Shown here: positions 48,701 to 51,599 of the stretch, one piece after another
Numbering within the stretch: position 1 is the first letter of the stretch
How the letters are laid out: the number at the start of each line of letters is the position of its first letter
NCBI GenBank assembly: GCA_032622095.1
Contig: CP136061.1
Span: 201,678,244 to 201,742,243 of the forward strand
DNA length: 64,000 nt
Source of the DNA: Siphonodentalium dalli
Taxonomy: Eukaryota; Mollusca; Scaphopoda; Gadilida; Siphonodentaliidae
Reading direction: 5' to 3'
The notes under the pieces: model-generated
Seen by the model: only the letters and a program-made list of their open reading frames with translations
The model's database searches: none
What the model was told of the DNA's origin: nothing
Translations under genes and position numbers: made by a program

Positions 48701-50468
48701 ACCACTATGCAAACATGTGCACCTGCGATTATGTGCTCGATCTCACCTTTTTTAGTGGAGTTATCGCCCTTTTTAACTTTTTTGTTCCAGCTTGTATTCC
48801 TTTTTCTTTTTTTTCGAATAACAAATATGTTAATATGGCTACCTTTTATGTAATCCAGTTGCACTGCGGGGGTATCATCAGTCCCACTGAGTCGCACCTC
48901 TAGTTTTAATGGGTCTCATTTCTAATCCTATCTAATGTTTCACTTTAATGATGTCACAAATAATAATGGACTATAATTAAGATAGTGTTTTTCATGTCTC
49001 CCTGCTGACTATACAAACTGATGAGAGCGGTGATAGCAAGCCTGAGTTTAGCGTGCCTGACATTTTCAAAATGAGATCCCCAGAGGGTGAATTTAGTGAC
49101 ACTATCCCACATAGCAGGCTAGCATTACTAAATTCACCCTCTGTGGACCTCATTCTGCTTAGGCCTCATAATCTCTGTAAAGTTTCTTTATAGAGATATT
49201 TCTAATGGTTACCAATGTGTGTACAATATTCACCATCTGGGAACTTCAATCTGAGTCTATGTCTCCCACTGCAGATGAGGCCATGCAGAATGAGGTCCCC
49301 AGATGGTGAATTTAGTGATGAAAGCCCGCTATGCAGGATAGCATCACTAAATTCACACTCTGGGAACCTCATTCTGAAAATGACAGACACACAAAACTCA
49401 GACTTGTGGTGATAGGAAGTAGAGCGTGGCTGTATTACTACTGGATATCATTTGCCTGTGACATTGACAGGTTGCAGTATATACTCAACCTAATTGCAAA
49501 ACACAAGCAACCACAGTAATATATATGATCTACCAACAGTCATAGTATATCATGGTTGTTTGGCATTTTTGCGGAGGAAATGACACCTCAAAATCTGAAC
49601 TGGTCTCTCCATAATATTTCTGAATGTAAATGATGTCACAAATAAGCAGTTTGATGTGAGATGAGAAAAATGGTCATCTTGGTCCCCCCCATGTTAACGA
49701 CTGGAGATGTAAACATGGGATTTATAATGCAGCTTTCAAACCAATCAAAAACATCGTTCCTTGCTGGAGGTGGAACAATATGAAAATGATGACTGTGCTT
49801 GGGAGGGAACATTTCCGATTGAAGCAATATCTCCCGAGGCCTTAGCAATGCTTCCTTCAGGCACTGTAATCAGTTATTTCATTATACAGAATAGACTTCT
49901 GTCCCTCATGTTGTGACTGAATATGTGATTTTAAACACTGCCATATATAGCATGTCAATATGACCTACAGTTTTGAAAACCAAAGGAATCTTCGGATATT
50001 TCTGTGAGTTACTTCGGGTCATCTCGGCCTGAGCAGTAAACATTGCATTCATGAAAGGGAAACATTGCAAAATGAGTAATATTATCAAATGGGGATAATT
50101 CCAGTATCTTAATGTGAGGTATAATATAGAAAGTTAAGTCTGTCAATTCTTGAAGTATGACATTGATGCTCTCGGATAAAAATCTCGCATGCAATTATCT
50201 GAAAAATTACAGCTTTTTGAAATATGCTTTTATAACAGGCAATATAATTCTCTTATTTACAGGTTACATATACACACAGAACCTTGCACAGATGTGGCGA
50301 GTTGCTGAAAAATTGGAGGTCGGGATTGTTGGAGTGAATGAGGGAGCAGTGTCTGCCCCCGAGGCCCCATTTGGAGGTTTCAAGGAATCTGGACTCGGCA
50401 GGGAGGGTGGAAAATTTGGAGTTGAAGACTTCATTGAGGTTAAATACATTAACATCGGTGGCCTATAA
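3065..50468 (+). CDS. ALDH5A1: Succinate-semialdehyde dehydrogenase, mitochondrial; 12 exons
   Basis: Oxidises succinate semialdehyde to succinate with NAD+ in the mitochondrial matrix, the last step of the GABA shunt. Exons: 3065-3118, 4648-4810, 10089-10210, 13916-13999, 20273-20443, 21567-21683, 22777-22920, 31327-31470, 34992-35147, 38897-39066, 45134-45192, 50263-50468; intron phases 0,1,0,0,0,0,0,0,0,2,1. Product 529 residues (human precursor 535). Visible: [13 protein letters not shown] (Asn200; Arg208 substrate Arg), [12 protein letters not shown] loop, MELGG with general base Glu301, [10 protein letters not shown] with substrate Arg329 and catalytic Cys335, EIFGPLAPV, and Ser492 of the substrate pocket. 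Human redox-switch Cys342 is Ser337 here. Exons 2-12 are secure; exon 1 is a prediction. If it is wrong, Met43 at 4720 would start a 487-residue cytosolic form. Closest alternatives are other GabD/ALDH5 proteins. Confidence 0.93.
3478..3520. repeat. Perfect 18 bp hairpin
   Basis: Arms 3478-3495 and 3503-3520 are perfect inverted copies (TCCAACAAATTAGACTAT) around a 7 nt loop, in intron 1. No function can be assigned; it could be a remnant of a small foldback element. Confidence 0.8.
3882..4418 (+). repeat. Minisatellite (GGGTTCAATAGTCTGA)n split by a SINE
   Basis: Imperfect units of about 16 bp run from 3882 to about 3954 and resume from about 4353 to 4418. The gap is occupied by the tRNA-derived SINE, so the insertion landed in a pre-existing tandem array. 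Confidence 0.65.
3955..4352 (+). mobile_element. tRNA-derived SINE
   Basis: The head resembles a tRNA: box A-like TGGTCCAGTGGTTAG at 3964 and box B-like GGTTCGCAGCG at 4017-4027. A body with CCTTGAGCAAG, typical of animal SINE central domains, follows, and the tail is (ATT)n at 4333-4348. It lacks the folding and size of a true tRNA gene. About 395 bp; would be transcribed by Pol III if active. Confidence 0.7.
4648..4810 (+). CDS. ALDH5A1: ALDH5A1 exon 2
   Basis: Acceptor ATTGCAG at 4641-4647, donor GTAAAT at 4811. Residues 19-72 and the first base of Val73. It carries the rest of the presequence (Arg/Lys/Ser-rich, WLRQQLSK) and the start of the mature protein, [10 protein letters not shown], matching the usual SSADH N-terminus F-V-G-G-R-W. 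Met43 at 4720 is an alternative start. Confidence 0.88.
4811..5212. other. Start of intron 2, no feature
   Basis: Unremarkable AT-rich intronic DNA; I see no repeat boundary or coding signal. Confidence 0.5.
5213..8093. mobile_element. Candidate 2.9 kb TIR element
   Basis: The left end GGGCCATTCCATG at 5213 is mirrored by CATGGAATGGCCC ending at 8093, and both sides are flanked by TATT (5209-5212, 8094-8097). The interior has recurring TAACACACGTGACA-like motifs (5575, 7740, 7763, 8069) and the satellite at 6.9-7.4 kb. No transposase frame is seen, so it would be non-autonomous. The TIR is short; a chance pairing is possible. Confidence 0.4.
6921..7403. repeat. Satellite, 4 units of 122-130 bp
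   Basis: Units start with CGCGCATGCGCAG (third unit has one change) at 6921, 7051, 7173 and 7295, each followed by GAGATCTCGGAAACGGGTGG and a GACTTGAAATTTG block. The last unit runs into two 30 bp direct copies ending CCCGGACAAC (about 7342-7401). A CTGT-rich microsatellite precedes it (6772-6810). Much higher GC than the surroundings. Each unit carries an NRF1-like palindrome. Confidence 0.85.
8951..9342. repeat. Direct triplet and distal inverse of GTCACTCCTGTTACC
   Basis: Copies at 8951-8965 (one change), 8971-8985 and 8989-9003; a reverse-complement copy sits at 9329-9342. The motif resembles the TAACACACGTGACA motif of the neighbouring element. Meaning unknown. Confidence 0.6.
9711..9954 (+). 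mobile_element. MITE family B, copy 1
   Basis: About 240 bp bounded by TTAA on both sides, with ends TTAATCCTTTCTATACTAAA and a near-inverse ATTTAGTATATAGAGAGTT. Copies at 29.68 and 56.03 kb share the interior (GGTCTATTATTCATTTGG-like block). TTAA target plus CCTTTC ends suggest a piggyBac-type MITE. Confidence 0.7.
10089..10210 (+). CDS. ALDH5A1: ALDH5A1 exon 3
   Basis: Acceptor TTTATAG at 10082-10088, donor GTATGT at 10211. It completes Val73 and encodes residues 74-113: [14 protein letters not shown], then the alanine-rich helix [13 protein letters not shown], matching the ALDH N-terminal fold. Confidence 0.95.
10228..10965 (+). repeat. Hairpin-headed repeat (GTCYCCCGAA type), copy 1
   Basis: Starts 17 bp after the exon 3 donor with a hairpin (10228-10238 with 10247-10256), followed by a CTGTCCAT-rich tract, and ends at TTTTTTCGGGGGATGTGTGG. 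The last part is an exact-looking tandem duplication, 10661-10812 and 10813-10965 (period 152), each copy with GCCCGAGGGCT and ending TTTTTTCGGGGGATGTG. Confidence 0.65.
11424..11945. mobile_element. Remnant with CAGGGTTCGCGCTG end, holding half of palindrome family C
   Basis: From CAGGGTTCGCGCTG at 11424 to GGGAACACGG near 11938, ends resembling hAT TIRs. Inside, about 11630-11858 matches the right half of the palindromic elements at 44.74 and 57.28 kb, ending GATTGAGTACCTTTAA. The left half is missing or replaced. Confidence 0.5.
12032..13640 (+). repeat. Hairpin-headed repeat (AGCTCACC type), copy 1
   Basis: Begins with a hairpin, AGCTCACCTGAGAC (12032-12045), GAA loop, GTCTCCAGTGGAGCT (12049-12063), then a CCGTC-rich tract (12080-12118) and tandem modules of about 150 bp carrying GGCCATAACTCTTTCCC and CATAGTAATTC (12269, 12419). 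A/T-rich and (TA)n stretches follow at 12580-12746. Matches to the 46.0-48.5 kb copy continue in the same order to about 13627. Confidence 0.75.
13916..13999 (+). CDS. ALDH5A1: ALDH5A1 exon 4
   Basis: Acceptor TTTTCCAG, donor GTATGT at 14000. Residues 114-141, the [18 protein letters not shown] helix ending TAEC, which joins exon 5 GKPLAEA to give the family motif TAE(C/S)GKPL. Confidence 0.95.
15319..15669 (+). pseudogene. LINE PHD-type zinc finger segment
   Basis: 116 codons. CxxC pairs at the start (CSTC), then CCDLC, H in WIH, C in LRC, and a closing CYHC form the Cys4-His-Cys3 pattern of a PHD finger, common at the N-terminus of CR1-like LINE proteins and of unknown exact role (nucleic acid or chromatin binding). 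The frame stops at 15667-15669 just as the endonuclease frame opens, so either it is a separate ORF1 or, more likely, a frameshift near 15650 split one PHD-EN-RT protein. Confidence 0.7.
15670..18610 (+). pseudogene. LINE endonuclease-reverse transcriptase, broken
   Basis: The endonuclease begins around 15730 with HFNIRSL and the catalytic Glu of VTETWL (about 15839-15856). The frame changes near 15885, in an A-run. [14 protein letters not shown] and TDHMP complete the endonuclease to about 16390. A linker follows, and the frame changes again near 17025. The reverse transcriptase then shows [21 protein letters not shown] (first catalytic Asp), [13 protein letters not shown] and LILFADDTN (catalytic Asp pair, about 17755-17775), ending with TAA at 18608-18610. 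The two single-base changes make it a pseudogene; catalytic residues themselves remain. It would nick target DNA and prime reverse transcription. Confidence 0.88.
18611..19310 (+). other. LINE 3' untranslated region
   Basis: Cytosine-rich, non-coding (poly-C around 19073-19083), with a poly(A) signal and terminal TTGAATC repeats at 19292-19310. Such short 3' repeats are typical of CR1-like elements. Confidence 0.7.
19390..19830 (+). repeat. Hairpin-less module repeat
   Basis: Two degenerate modules of the kind seen in the headed repeats: TTCATATTTGGTATATGGATC, a CAGGTTT block, then GAGTTATAGCCCTTAGTTTGTC. A related stretch lies at 30.95-31.26 kb. Confidence 0.5.
19867..20096 (+). mobile_element. 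MITE family A, copy 1 (double hairpin)
   Basis: Two consecutive hairpins, 19889-19953 and 19975-20046, each with arms GCCAATGCAT..CTCTTATATATGCGAG and the inverse around CCCATAGGGAGC. Together they form one larger palindrome. The right end is CATCATGAAAGGGTTAA. Other copies: 22.44, 24.49, 32.85 and 51.19 kb. TTAA target and CCCTTTC ends suggest piggyBac-type. Confidence 0.8.
20273..20443 (+). CDS. ALDH5A1: ALDH5A1 exon 5
   Basis: Acceptor AATCATAG, donor GTGAGT at 20444. Residues 142-198: [10 protein letters not shown], then [18 protein letters not shown] and the strand [14 protein letters not shown] leading into the NAD-binding WNFP of exon 6. Confidence 0.96.
20640..21150 (+). repeat. Module repeat, about 110-130 bp units
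   Basis: Diverged units each run from TATCGGATCTAAATGAAATTT-type blocks through GTTCACCAT to an AGTTAT/TTTTTTT block (around 20700, 20850, 20995). Same layout as the module parts of the headed repeats but without a visible head. Confidence 0.45.
21279..21506. mobile_element. Possible small hAT-like MITE
   Basis: CAGGGTTAGTGCTG at 21288 is an approximate inverse of CAGTGCGAACCTTG ending at 21506, and both flanks contain CTTACA(A/T)T (21271-21278, 21507-21514). The outer boundary on the left is not clean. Confidence 0.4.
21567..21683 (+). CDS. ALDH5A1: ALDH5A1 exon 6
   Basis: Acceptor CTATTCAG, donor GTAAGT at 21684. Residues 199-237: [11 protein letters not shown] (oxyanion-hole Asn200, substrate Arg208), [24 protein letters not shown], the Rossmann strand contacting NAD. 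Confidence 0.97.
21959..22020. repeat. Hairpin, 15 bp arms
   Basis: GTCCCCAGTTTATAG near 21959 is mirrored by CTATAAACTGGGGAC ending near 22020, in intron 6. Small foldback remnant or chance. Confidence 0.6.
22442..22575 (+). mobile_element. MITE family A, copy 2
   Basis: Begins TTTAACCCTTTCAGTGCC at 22440 and contains one hairpin (22491-22561) with arms GCCAATGCATTCTCTTATAT. The second hairpin and right end are missing. The terminal CCCTTTCAGTGCC is typical of piggyBac-like ends. Confidence 0.75.
22777..22920 (+). CDS. ALDH5A1: ALDH5A1 exon 7
   Basis: Acceptor GCTTTCAG, donor GTGAGA at 22921. Residues 238-285: [18 protein letters not shown] and [11 protein letters not shown], the glycine-rich loop that binds the cofactor pyrophosphate. 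Confidence 0.96.
23020..24480. other. Intron 7, left part: little recognised
   Basis: A short module-repeat trace at 23040-23125 (GTCCATCCATCTGTCTG, then GAGTTATGGCCC) and two poly-C runs (23608-23619, 24340-24355). Otherwise nothing identifiable. Confidence 0.5.
24491..24631 (+). mobile_element. MITE family A, copy 3, interrupted
   Basis: Starts TTAACCCTTCCATGACTGG and continues into AACCCTGTGCCAATGCAT and GCGAGGCTCCCTAT, where the foldback element begins. CATGAAAGGTTAA, the family A right end, resumes right after it (29179-29194). The foldback therefore inserted in this MITE. Confidence 0.8.
25330..26110. repeat. Left-arm tandem repeat, 164-175 bp units
   Basis: GTTGCTA marks units at 25339, 25512, 25676, 25851 and 26090, each followed by ACATACCCGAAAT, ATGACTGATATTATG, a CTAAACTACGTCAT block and TAGTTGTTGTTAG. 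Part of the foldback element. Confidence 0.85.
26400..27930. repeat. Degenerate central satellite, about 27-30 bp
   Basis: Many diverged units around ACATATATGGGCCTGGGTCC followed by ATGGCCTA. Units differ in length and sequence; stops occur in all frames. A 22-base C run (26274-26295) precedes it. It forms the loop of the 4.5 kb foldback. Confidence 0.7.
28040..28490. repeat. Right-arm tandem repeat, inverted copies
   Basis: CATAATATCAGT(CATATG), CTAACAACAACTATTA and TCCCTAGCAACC occur in reverse orientation to the left-arm units; at least two and a half units. Confidence 0.85.
29200..29679. other. Intron 7 stretch, no feature
   Basis: Ordinary AT-rich DNA; nothing recognised. Confidence 0.5.
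29680..29915 (-). mobile_element. MITE family B, copy 2
   Basis: TTAACCCTTTCTATACTAAA at the left and ATAGAATGTGTTAA at the right, TTAA on both sides. The interior matches copies 1 and 3 in reverse orientation (AATGAAATAATAGACCATTC). Confidence 0.75.
29920..30940. other. Intron 7 right part, no feature
   Basis: No coding signal or repeat boundary seen; short open frames here have no recognisable domain. Confidence 0.45.
30950..31260 (+). repeat. Module repeat
   Basis: Contains CATATTTGGCATACATATC, GAGTTATGGCCCTTTGTTTG and CTATTTTTAGC, matching the order of the 19.4-19.8 kb modules. Confidence 0.5.
31327..31470 (+). CDS. ALDH5A1: ALDH5A1 exon 8
   Basis: Acceptor ACTTACAG, donor GTAGGT at 31471. 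Residues 286-333: [17 protein letters not shown] with general base Glu301, then SKFRNAGQ with substrate Arg329. A hAT element begins 25 bp after the exon end. Confidence 0.97.
31496..32818. mobile_element. Non-autonomous hAT element, 1.32 kb
   Basis: Ends CAGGGTTTCCAA and TTGGCAACCCTG, flanked by a perfect 8 bp duplication CCTTGGAG (31488-31495 and 32819-32826), the hallmark of hAT insertion. Subterminal GGTACTGGTACCGG / ACCGGTAC motifs cluster near both ends, as transposase sites often do. No transposase frame. Part of its interior recurs at 44565-44735. Confidence 0.92.
32850..33003 (+). mobile_element. MITE family A, copy 4
   Basis: TTTAAACCTTCCTTGACAGG start, AACCCTGTGCCAATGCATTC, a shortened hairpin core, CACTGGCACAGGAT and CAGTCATGAAAGGGTCAAA end. 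It follows the hAT right flank closely. Confidence 0.75.
33060..34395 (+). repeat. Dispersed repeat, copy 1 (pair with 51.6-52.7 kb)
   Basis: The parts at 33420-33480 (GTAAAAAGTTAGTTGACGG) and 34140-34330 (ATAGTTACCAATTACAGTAA, TTGACTTTGCGTGGCC) match 51655-51710 and 52430-52640 in order and orientation. The LINE fragment at 33539-34110 splits this copy. Confidence 0.6.
33539..34110 (-). pseudogene. 3' fragment of a second LINE, minus strand
   Basis: Read on the minus strand, about 34060-33840 encodes a C-terminal RT tail: [24 protein letters not shown], then HILLIC, giving a CxxC..H...C zinc knuckle with one in-frame stop. The 3' end is a (CATT)n-like tail at 33539-33552. It is a 5'-truncated, decayed copy of a different LINE from the 15 kb one. 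Confidence 0.7.
34605..34870 (+). repeat. Hairpin-headed repeat (GTCYCCCGAA type), fragment
   Basis: TTTCGGGAGACTA head remnant, GTCTGTGTGTCCATCC tract, then TTTCTGGATGATAACTTGAA, AAACTTGGTATG modules. Diverged relative of the 37.6 kb copy, ending shortly before exon 9. Confidence 0.55.
34992..35147 (+). CDS. ALDH5A1: ALDH5A1 exon 9 (catalytic Cys)
   Basis: Acceptor ATTGCAG at 34985-34991, donor GTTTGA at 35148. Residues 334-385, beginning [10 protein letters not shown]: Cys335 is the nucleophile. The residue two after it is Ser where human SSADH has redox-active Cys342. [11 protein letters not shown] follows, as in the family. Confidence 0.96.
35450..36000 (+). repeat. Module repeat, about 150 bp units
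   Basis: Units around 35610 and 35770 share GCCATCTTGGATTTTACT, CATCACTAAAT, CAGACC..ATCCCTCATCCAAATGT and TCTGGGTGACCACT. A third, separated unit is at 37365-37480. Confidence 0.6.
36316..36381. repeat. Perfect 66 bp palindrome
   Basis: Arms 36316-36348 and 36349-36381 are perfect inverted copies with no spacer, starting GGCTGGCGGTCTAG and meeting at GGGCTATTAATAGCCC. GC-rich arms in AT-rich intron 9. Confidence 0.9.
37244..37318. repeat. GC hairpin cluster (GGCGGGC)
   Basis: AGGCGGGCT (37244-37252) pairs with AGCCCGCCT (37259-37267) over a 6 nt loop, and further AGGCGGGCTG / CAGCCCGCCT arms follow at about 37279-37305. GGAAAATTCTAGGCGG resembles part of the 36.3 kb palindrome. Confidence 0.75.
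37630..38225 (+). repeat. Hairpin-headed repeat (GTCCCCCGAA type), copy 2
   Basis: Head GTCCCCCGAA (37630-37639) pairs perfectly with TTCGGGGGAC (37649-37658), then a CTGTCCGTGCGTGTG tract, then three modules starting GGTTTCCGGATGATAACTT at 37709, 37870 and 38030 (period 160-161), each with TACAGGTCAAGTT and AGAGTTATGGCCC (first two). It ends near TTTTTCGGGGAAC. Confidence 0.8.
38897..39066 (+). CDS. ALDH5A1: ALDH5A1 exon 10
   Basis: Acceptor CAATTAG, donor GTGAGA at 39067. Residues 386-441 plus two bases of Arg442: [23 protein letters not shown] and [10 protein letters not shown] (the Glu of EIFGP contacts the NAD ribose). Confidence 0.96.
39508..39771 (+). other. Unassigned 87-codon open stretch
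   Basis: Open from 39508 to TGA at 39769 with no ATG near its start. Composition looks protein-like (acidic and Lys-rich middle, then HVRPCYVF and a hydrophobic end). I recognise no domain. It may be a decayed transposon or retrocopy fragment, or chance; it is not an ALDH5A1 exon. Confidence 0.3.
40033..41129 (+). mobile_element. Helitron-like unit 1
   Basis: Starts TCTACTATATAATTTGAGAC, ends with hairpin CGCCAGTGGCG and then CTAG, the expected 5' TC and 3' hairpin plus CTRR. No Rep/helicase frame: non-autonomous. CTTATGTCTGTCGTTCC marks an internal repeat unit near 40890. Confidence 0.75.
41130..42387 (+). mobile_element. Helitron-like unit 2
   Basis: Starts TCTACTATATATTTTGAGAC directly after the CTAG of unit 1 and ends CGCCAGTGGCGGGC..CTGCTAG. 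Internal repeats of GCAGAATTAACTCATTG / CTTATGTCTGTCGTTCC (41547, 41709, 42066). An extra copy of the terminal hairpin at about 41905-41930 lacks CTAG, suggesting an internal rearrangement. Confidence 0.78.
42388..43330 (+). mobile_element. Helitron-like unit 3
   Basis: Starts TCTACTATATATTTTGAGAA directly after unit 2; ends CGCCAGTGGCGGGC..CTGCTAG followed by T. Three internal minisatellite units of roughly 135-150 bp (42797, 42931, 43079). Confidence 0.78.
43945..44561 (+). repeat. Hairpin-headed repeat (TATACCCCCA type)
   Basis: Head TATACCCCCA (43945) pairs with TGGGGGGTATA (43968-43978), then a CCGTCCGTC tract to 44050, then modules with ATGAACCGATTTCAATAATTT (44070, 44230, diverged at 44390; about 160 bp). 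The tail is GGTGGGGGTATG..GAGTGCACACCTCTTG. A tail of the same type occurs at 48866-48903. Confidence 0.75.
44562..44735 (+). mobile_element. Internal fragment of the hAT family
   Basis: GTTTACATAACAAAG, TTTATGATTGGAATAAGAAC and ACAGCAATACCCACCGC follow the interior of the 31.5 kb hAT element (31980-32155) in order. Bounded by the headed repeat on one side and palindrome C on the other, so both appear inserted in it. Confidence 0.65.
44736..45006. mobile_element. Palindromic element family C, 270 bp
   Basis: Near-perfect inverted repeat with about 130 bp arms and almost no spacer, centred at about 44870 (GAAGTTTATTAAACTTC). Ends TTTAAAGGTAC and GTATCTTTAAA. TTTAA at both ends matches a target duplication. 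It lies 127 bp before exon 11. Copies: 57275-57713 and half at 11.63-11.86 kb. Confidence 0.85.
45134..45192 (+). CDS. ALDH5A1: ALDH5A1 exon 11 (59 nt)
   Basis: Short exon with acceptor ATTCCAG, donor GTAAGG at 45193. It completes Arg442 and encodes [19 protein letters not shown], matching the family's F.TEEEA...AN....GLA. Phases 2 in and 1 out fit both neighbours. Confidence 0.93.
45528..45618. mobile_element. Hairpin family D, copy 1
   Basis: Arms GCAGAATGAGGTCTCC and the inverse GGGAACCTCATTCTGC enclose GAATTTAGTGATG / CATCACCAAATTC and a GC loop. About 91 bp. Confidence 0.75.
45733..45998. repeat. Inverted GTGCTGAAGGGTACACAGG repeats
   Basis: GTGCTGAAGGGTACACAGG at about 45733 is inverted twice at 45950-45970 and 45976-45996, directly before the AGCTCACC head at 46001. 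Origin unclear. Confidence 0.6.
46971..47063. mobile_element. Hairpin family D, copy 2
   Basis: GCAGAATGAGGTCCCCAGAG with inverse CTCTGGAGACCTCATTCTGC, loop around CCCGCACAGCGG; about 93 bp. Confidence 0.8.
47302..47372. mobile_element. Hairpin family D, copy 3 (left arm truncated)
   Basis: TTAGTGATGCTATCCCACAC pairs with GGGCTAGCATCACCAA; the right arm continues to CCTCATTCTGC but the outer left arm is missing. Confidence 0.7.
48660..48905 (+). repeat. Tail of a TATACCCCCA-type repeat
   Basis: GCGGGGGTATCATCAG..GAGTCGCACCTCTAG at 48866-48903 matches the tail of the 43.9-44.56 kb repeat; a GAGTTATCGCCC module piece precedes it at about 48758. The head is missing. Confidence 0.55.
49067..49159. 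mobile_element. Hairpin family D, copy 4
   Basis: CAAAATGAGATCCCCAGAGG with inverse CCTCTGTGGACCTCATTCTG, centre CCCACATAGCAGG. Confidence 0.78.
49285..49377. mobile_element. Hairpin family D, copy 5
   Basis: GCAGAATGAGGTCCCCAGAT with inverse CACTCTGGGAACCTCATTCTG; the outer CATGC and GAAAATGACAG sides are swapped relative to copies 2 and 4, so it lies in the opposite orientation. Confidence 0.78.
49420..50260. other. End of intron 11, no feature
   Basis: AT-rich intronic DNA up to the exon 12 acceptor. Nothing recognised. Confidence 0.5.
50263..50468 (+). CDS. ALDH5A1: ALDH5A1 exon 12, C-terminus and stop
   Basis: Acceptor TTATTTACAG; completes Ser462, then Y-I-Y-T-Q and 67 residues to TAA at 50466-50468. 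It contains [17 protein letters not shown], Ser492 (human Ser498 equivalent), [15 protein letters not shown] and ends YINIGGL, like the human end Y..YGGL. Confidence 0.97.
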
Positions 50469-50842
50469 ATAGCATTTATCTACATCAAAACCAGGGTTGT
50501 TCCTATATGATGATTATTTTATTGGGATGAAGACGATACACCTTTTGAACTTGTTTCTTTTACAGGGACACAAGGCCTTCTAGGTGGGTTCATGCAAAAA
50601 ACATGTAAAACAAATATAATTAACAAGTACATGAAAAAAATAGATTGATTTTGTTCTTTCATTATTAATAACTCTACACTAATGAGATTTCACATGTCAA
50701 AAAGCATTGTTATGTAAACATGGGAATTACTGTTAAAAGTCCAATTAGTCCAATAACTTGACAGTAAACATTGGAAAAGATCAAGTCATTCAATAATATT
50801 CTGAAAATAATATTCAGACTAAATTATTTGAACTTACTACAC

Positions 50843-50848
50843 AATAAA
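50843..50848 (+). terminator. Likely ALDH5A1 poly(A) signal AATAAA
   Basis: First AATAAA after the stop codon, 375 bp downstream, giving a 3'UTR of roughly 400 bp. Not verified by transcripts. Confidence 0.5.
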
Positions 50849-51187
50849 CGATGTTTGTAGACAAATCTCTGCAAAAGTTATGTTTATATAAACAAAATTG
50901 GTTTCAGCAGGCACAATTCTGTATTGAGGAACTATCAATAATGAGTTTATCTATTTCTCTATGTTCTTCTCTGTGGTGATGTTTTTACAGACTTATATAT
51001 TTTTGTACATTTACCCACTGCGAGTGCCTTGGATCCCTTTAATATTATGTATTTTGGCTGTTCTCGCAACCTTTATCAATCGTAATACAGTCATACGTTA
51101 TCTTCATATAGTAAATCTTGTAAAGCTAAGAGAAATAAGTCTCAAAAGATGTATCTCCTTTATCCCTGTCATTGATACATCACCTCT

Positions 51188-51358
51188 TTAACACTTTCAT
51201 GTGGGGGGGGCTGTGCTGGTGCAGCATTAAAGATGCAATGCGAGTGCATTCTCTTATATATGCAAGGCTCCATATGGGAGACTCGCATTTATAAGAGATT
51301 GCAGTGGCACATGATCTTTGATGCTGCACCAGCGCAGCCCCCGTCATGAAATGGTTAA
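51188..51358 (+). mobile_element. MITE family A, copy 5 (complete)
   Basis: TTAA at 51188-51191 and 51355-51358. Ends TTAACACTTTCATG and CATGAAATGGTTAA. Outer arms pair GGTGCAGCATTAAAGAT with ATCTTTGATGCTGCACC; the inner hairpin is the usual GAGTGCATTCTCTTATATAT type. 171 bp, best-preserved termini of the family here. Confidence 0.85.
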
Positions 51359-51599
51359 TATTATTACATTGCATGCATAGAGAGATATTTCTAAACAGAA
51401 CTGTAATAGTCCTATAATTTGTTACAATGTTATATTTAGGGTATAGATGTGTTGCCAAAGAAGATGTCATGAAATTTATATATTTGTGAAGGCCATGCAA
51501 AGTAATTCTCAGGCCAAAATAATTTGAAAAACATGTGTGCACAGCATTTTTTTTACTTTATTATTTATGGGAAGAAGAATATATCAGAATATGTATCGG

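Noticed and set aside
50961-51191. Hydrophobic 76-codon frame after ALDH5A1
   Set aside because: Looks like a membrane segment but is T-rich DNA in the 3' flank with no domain or splice context.
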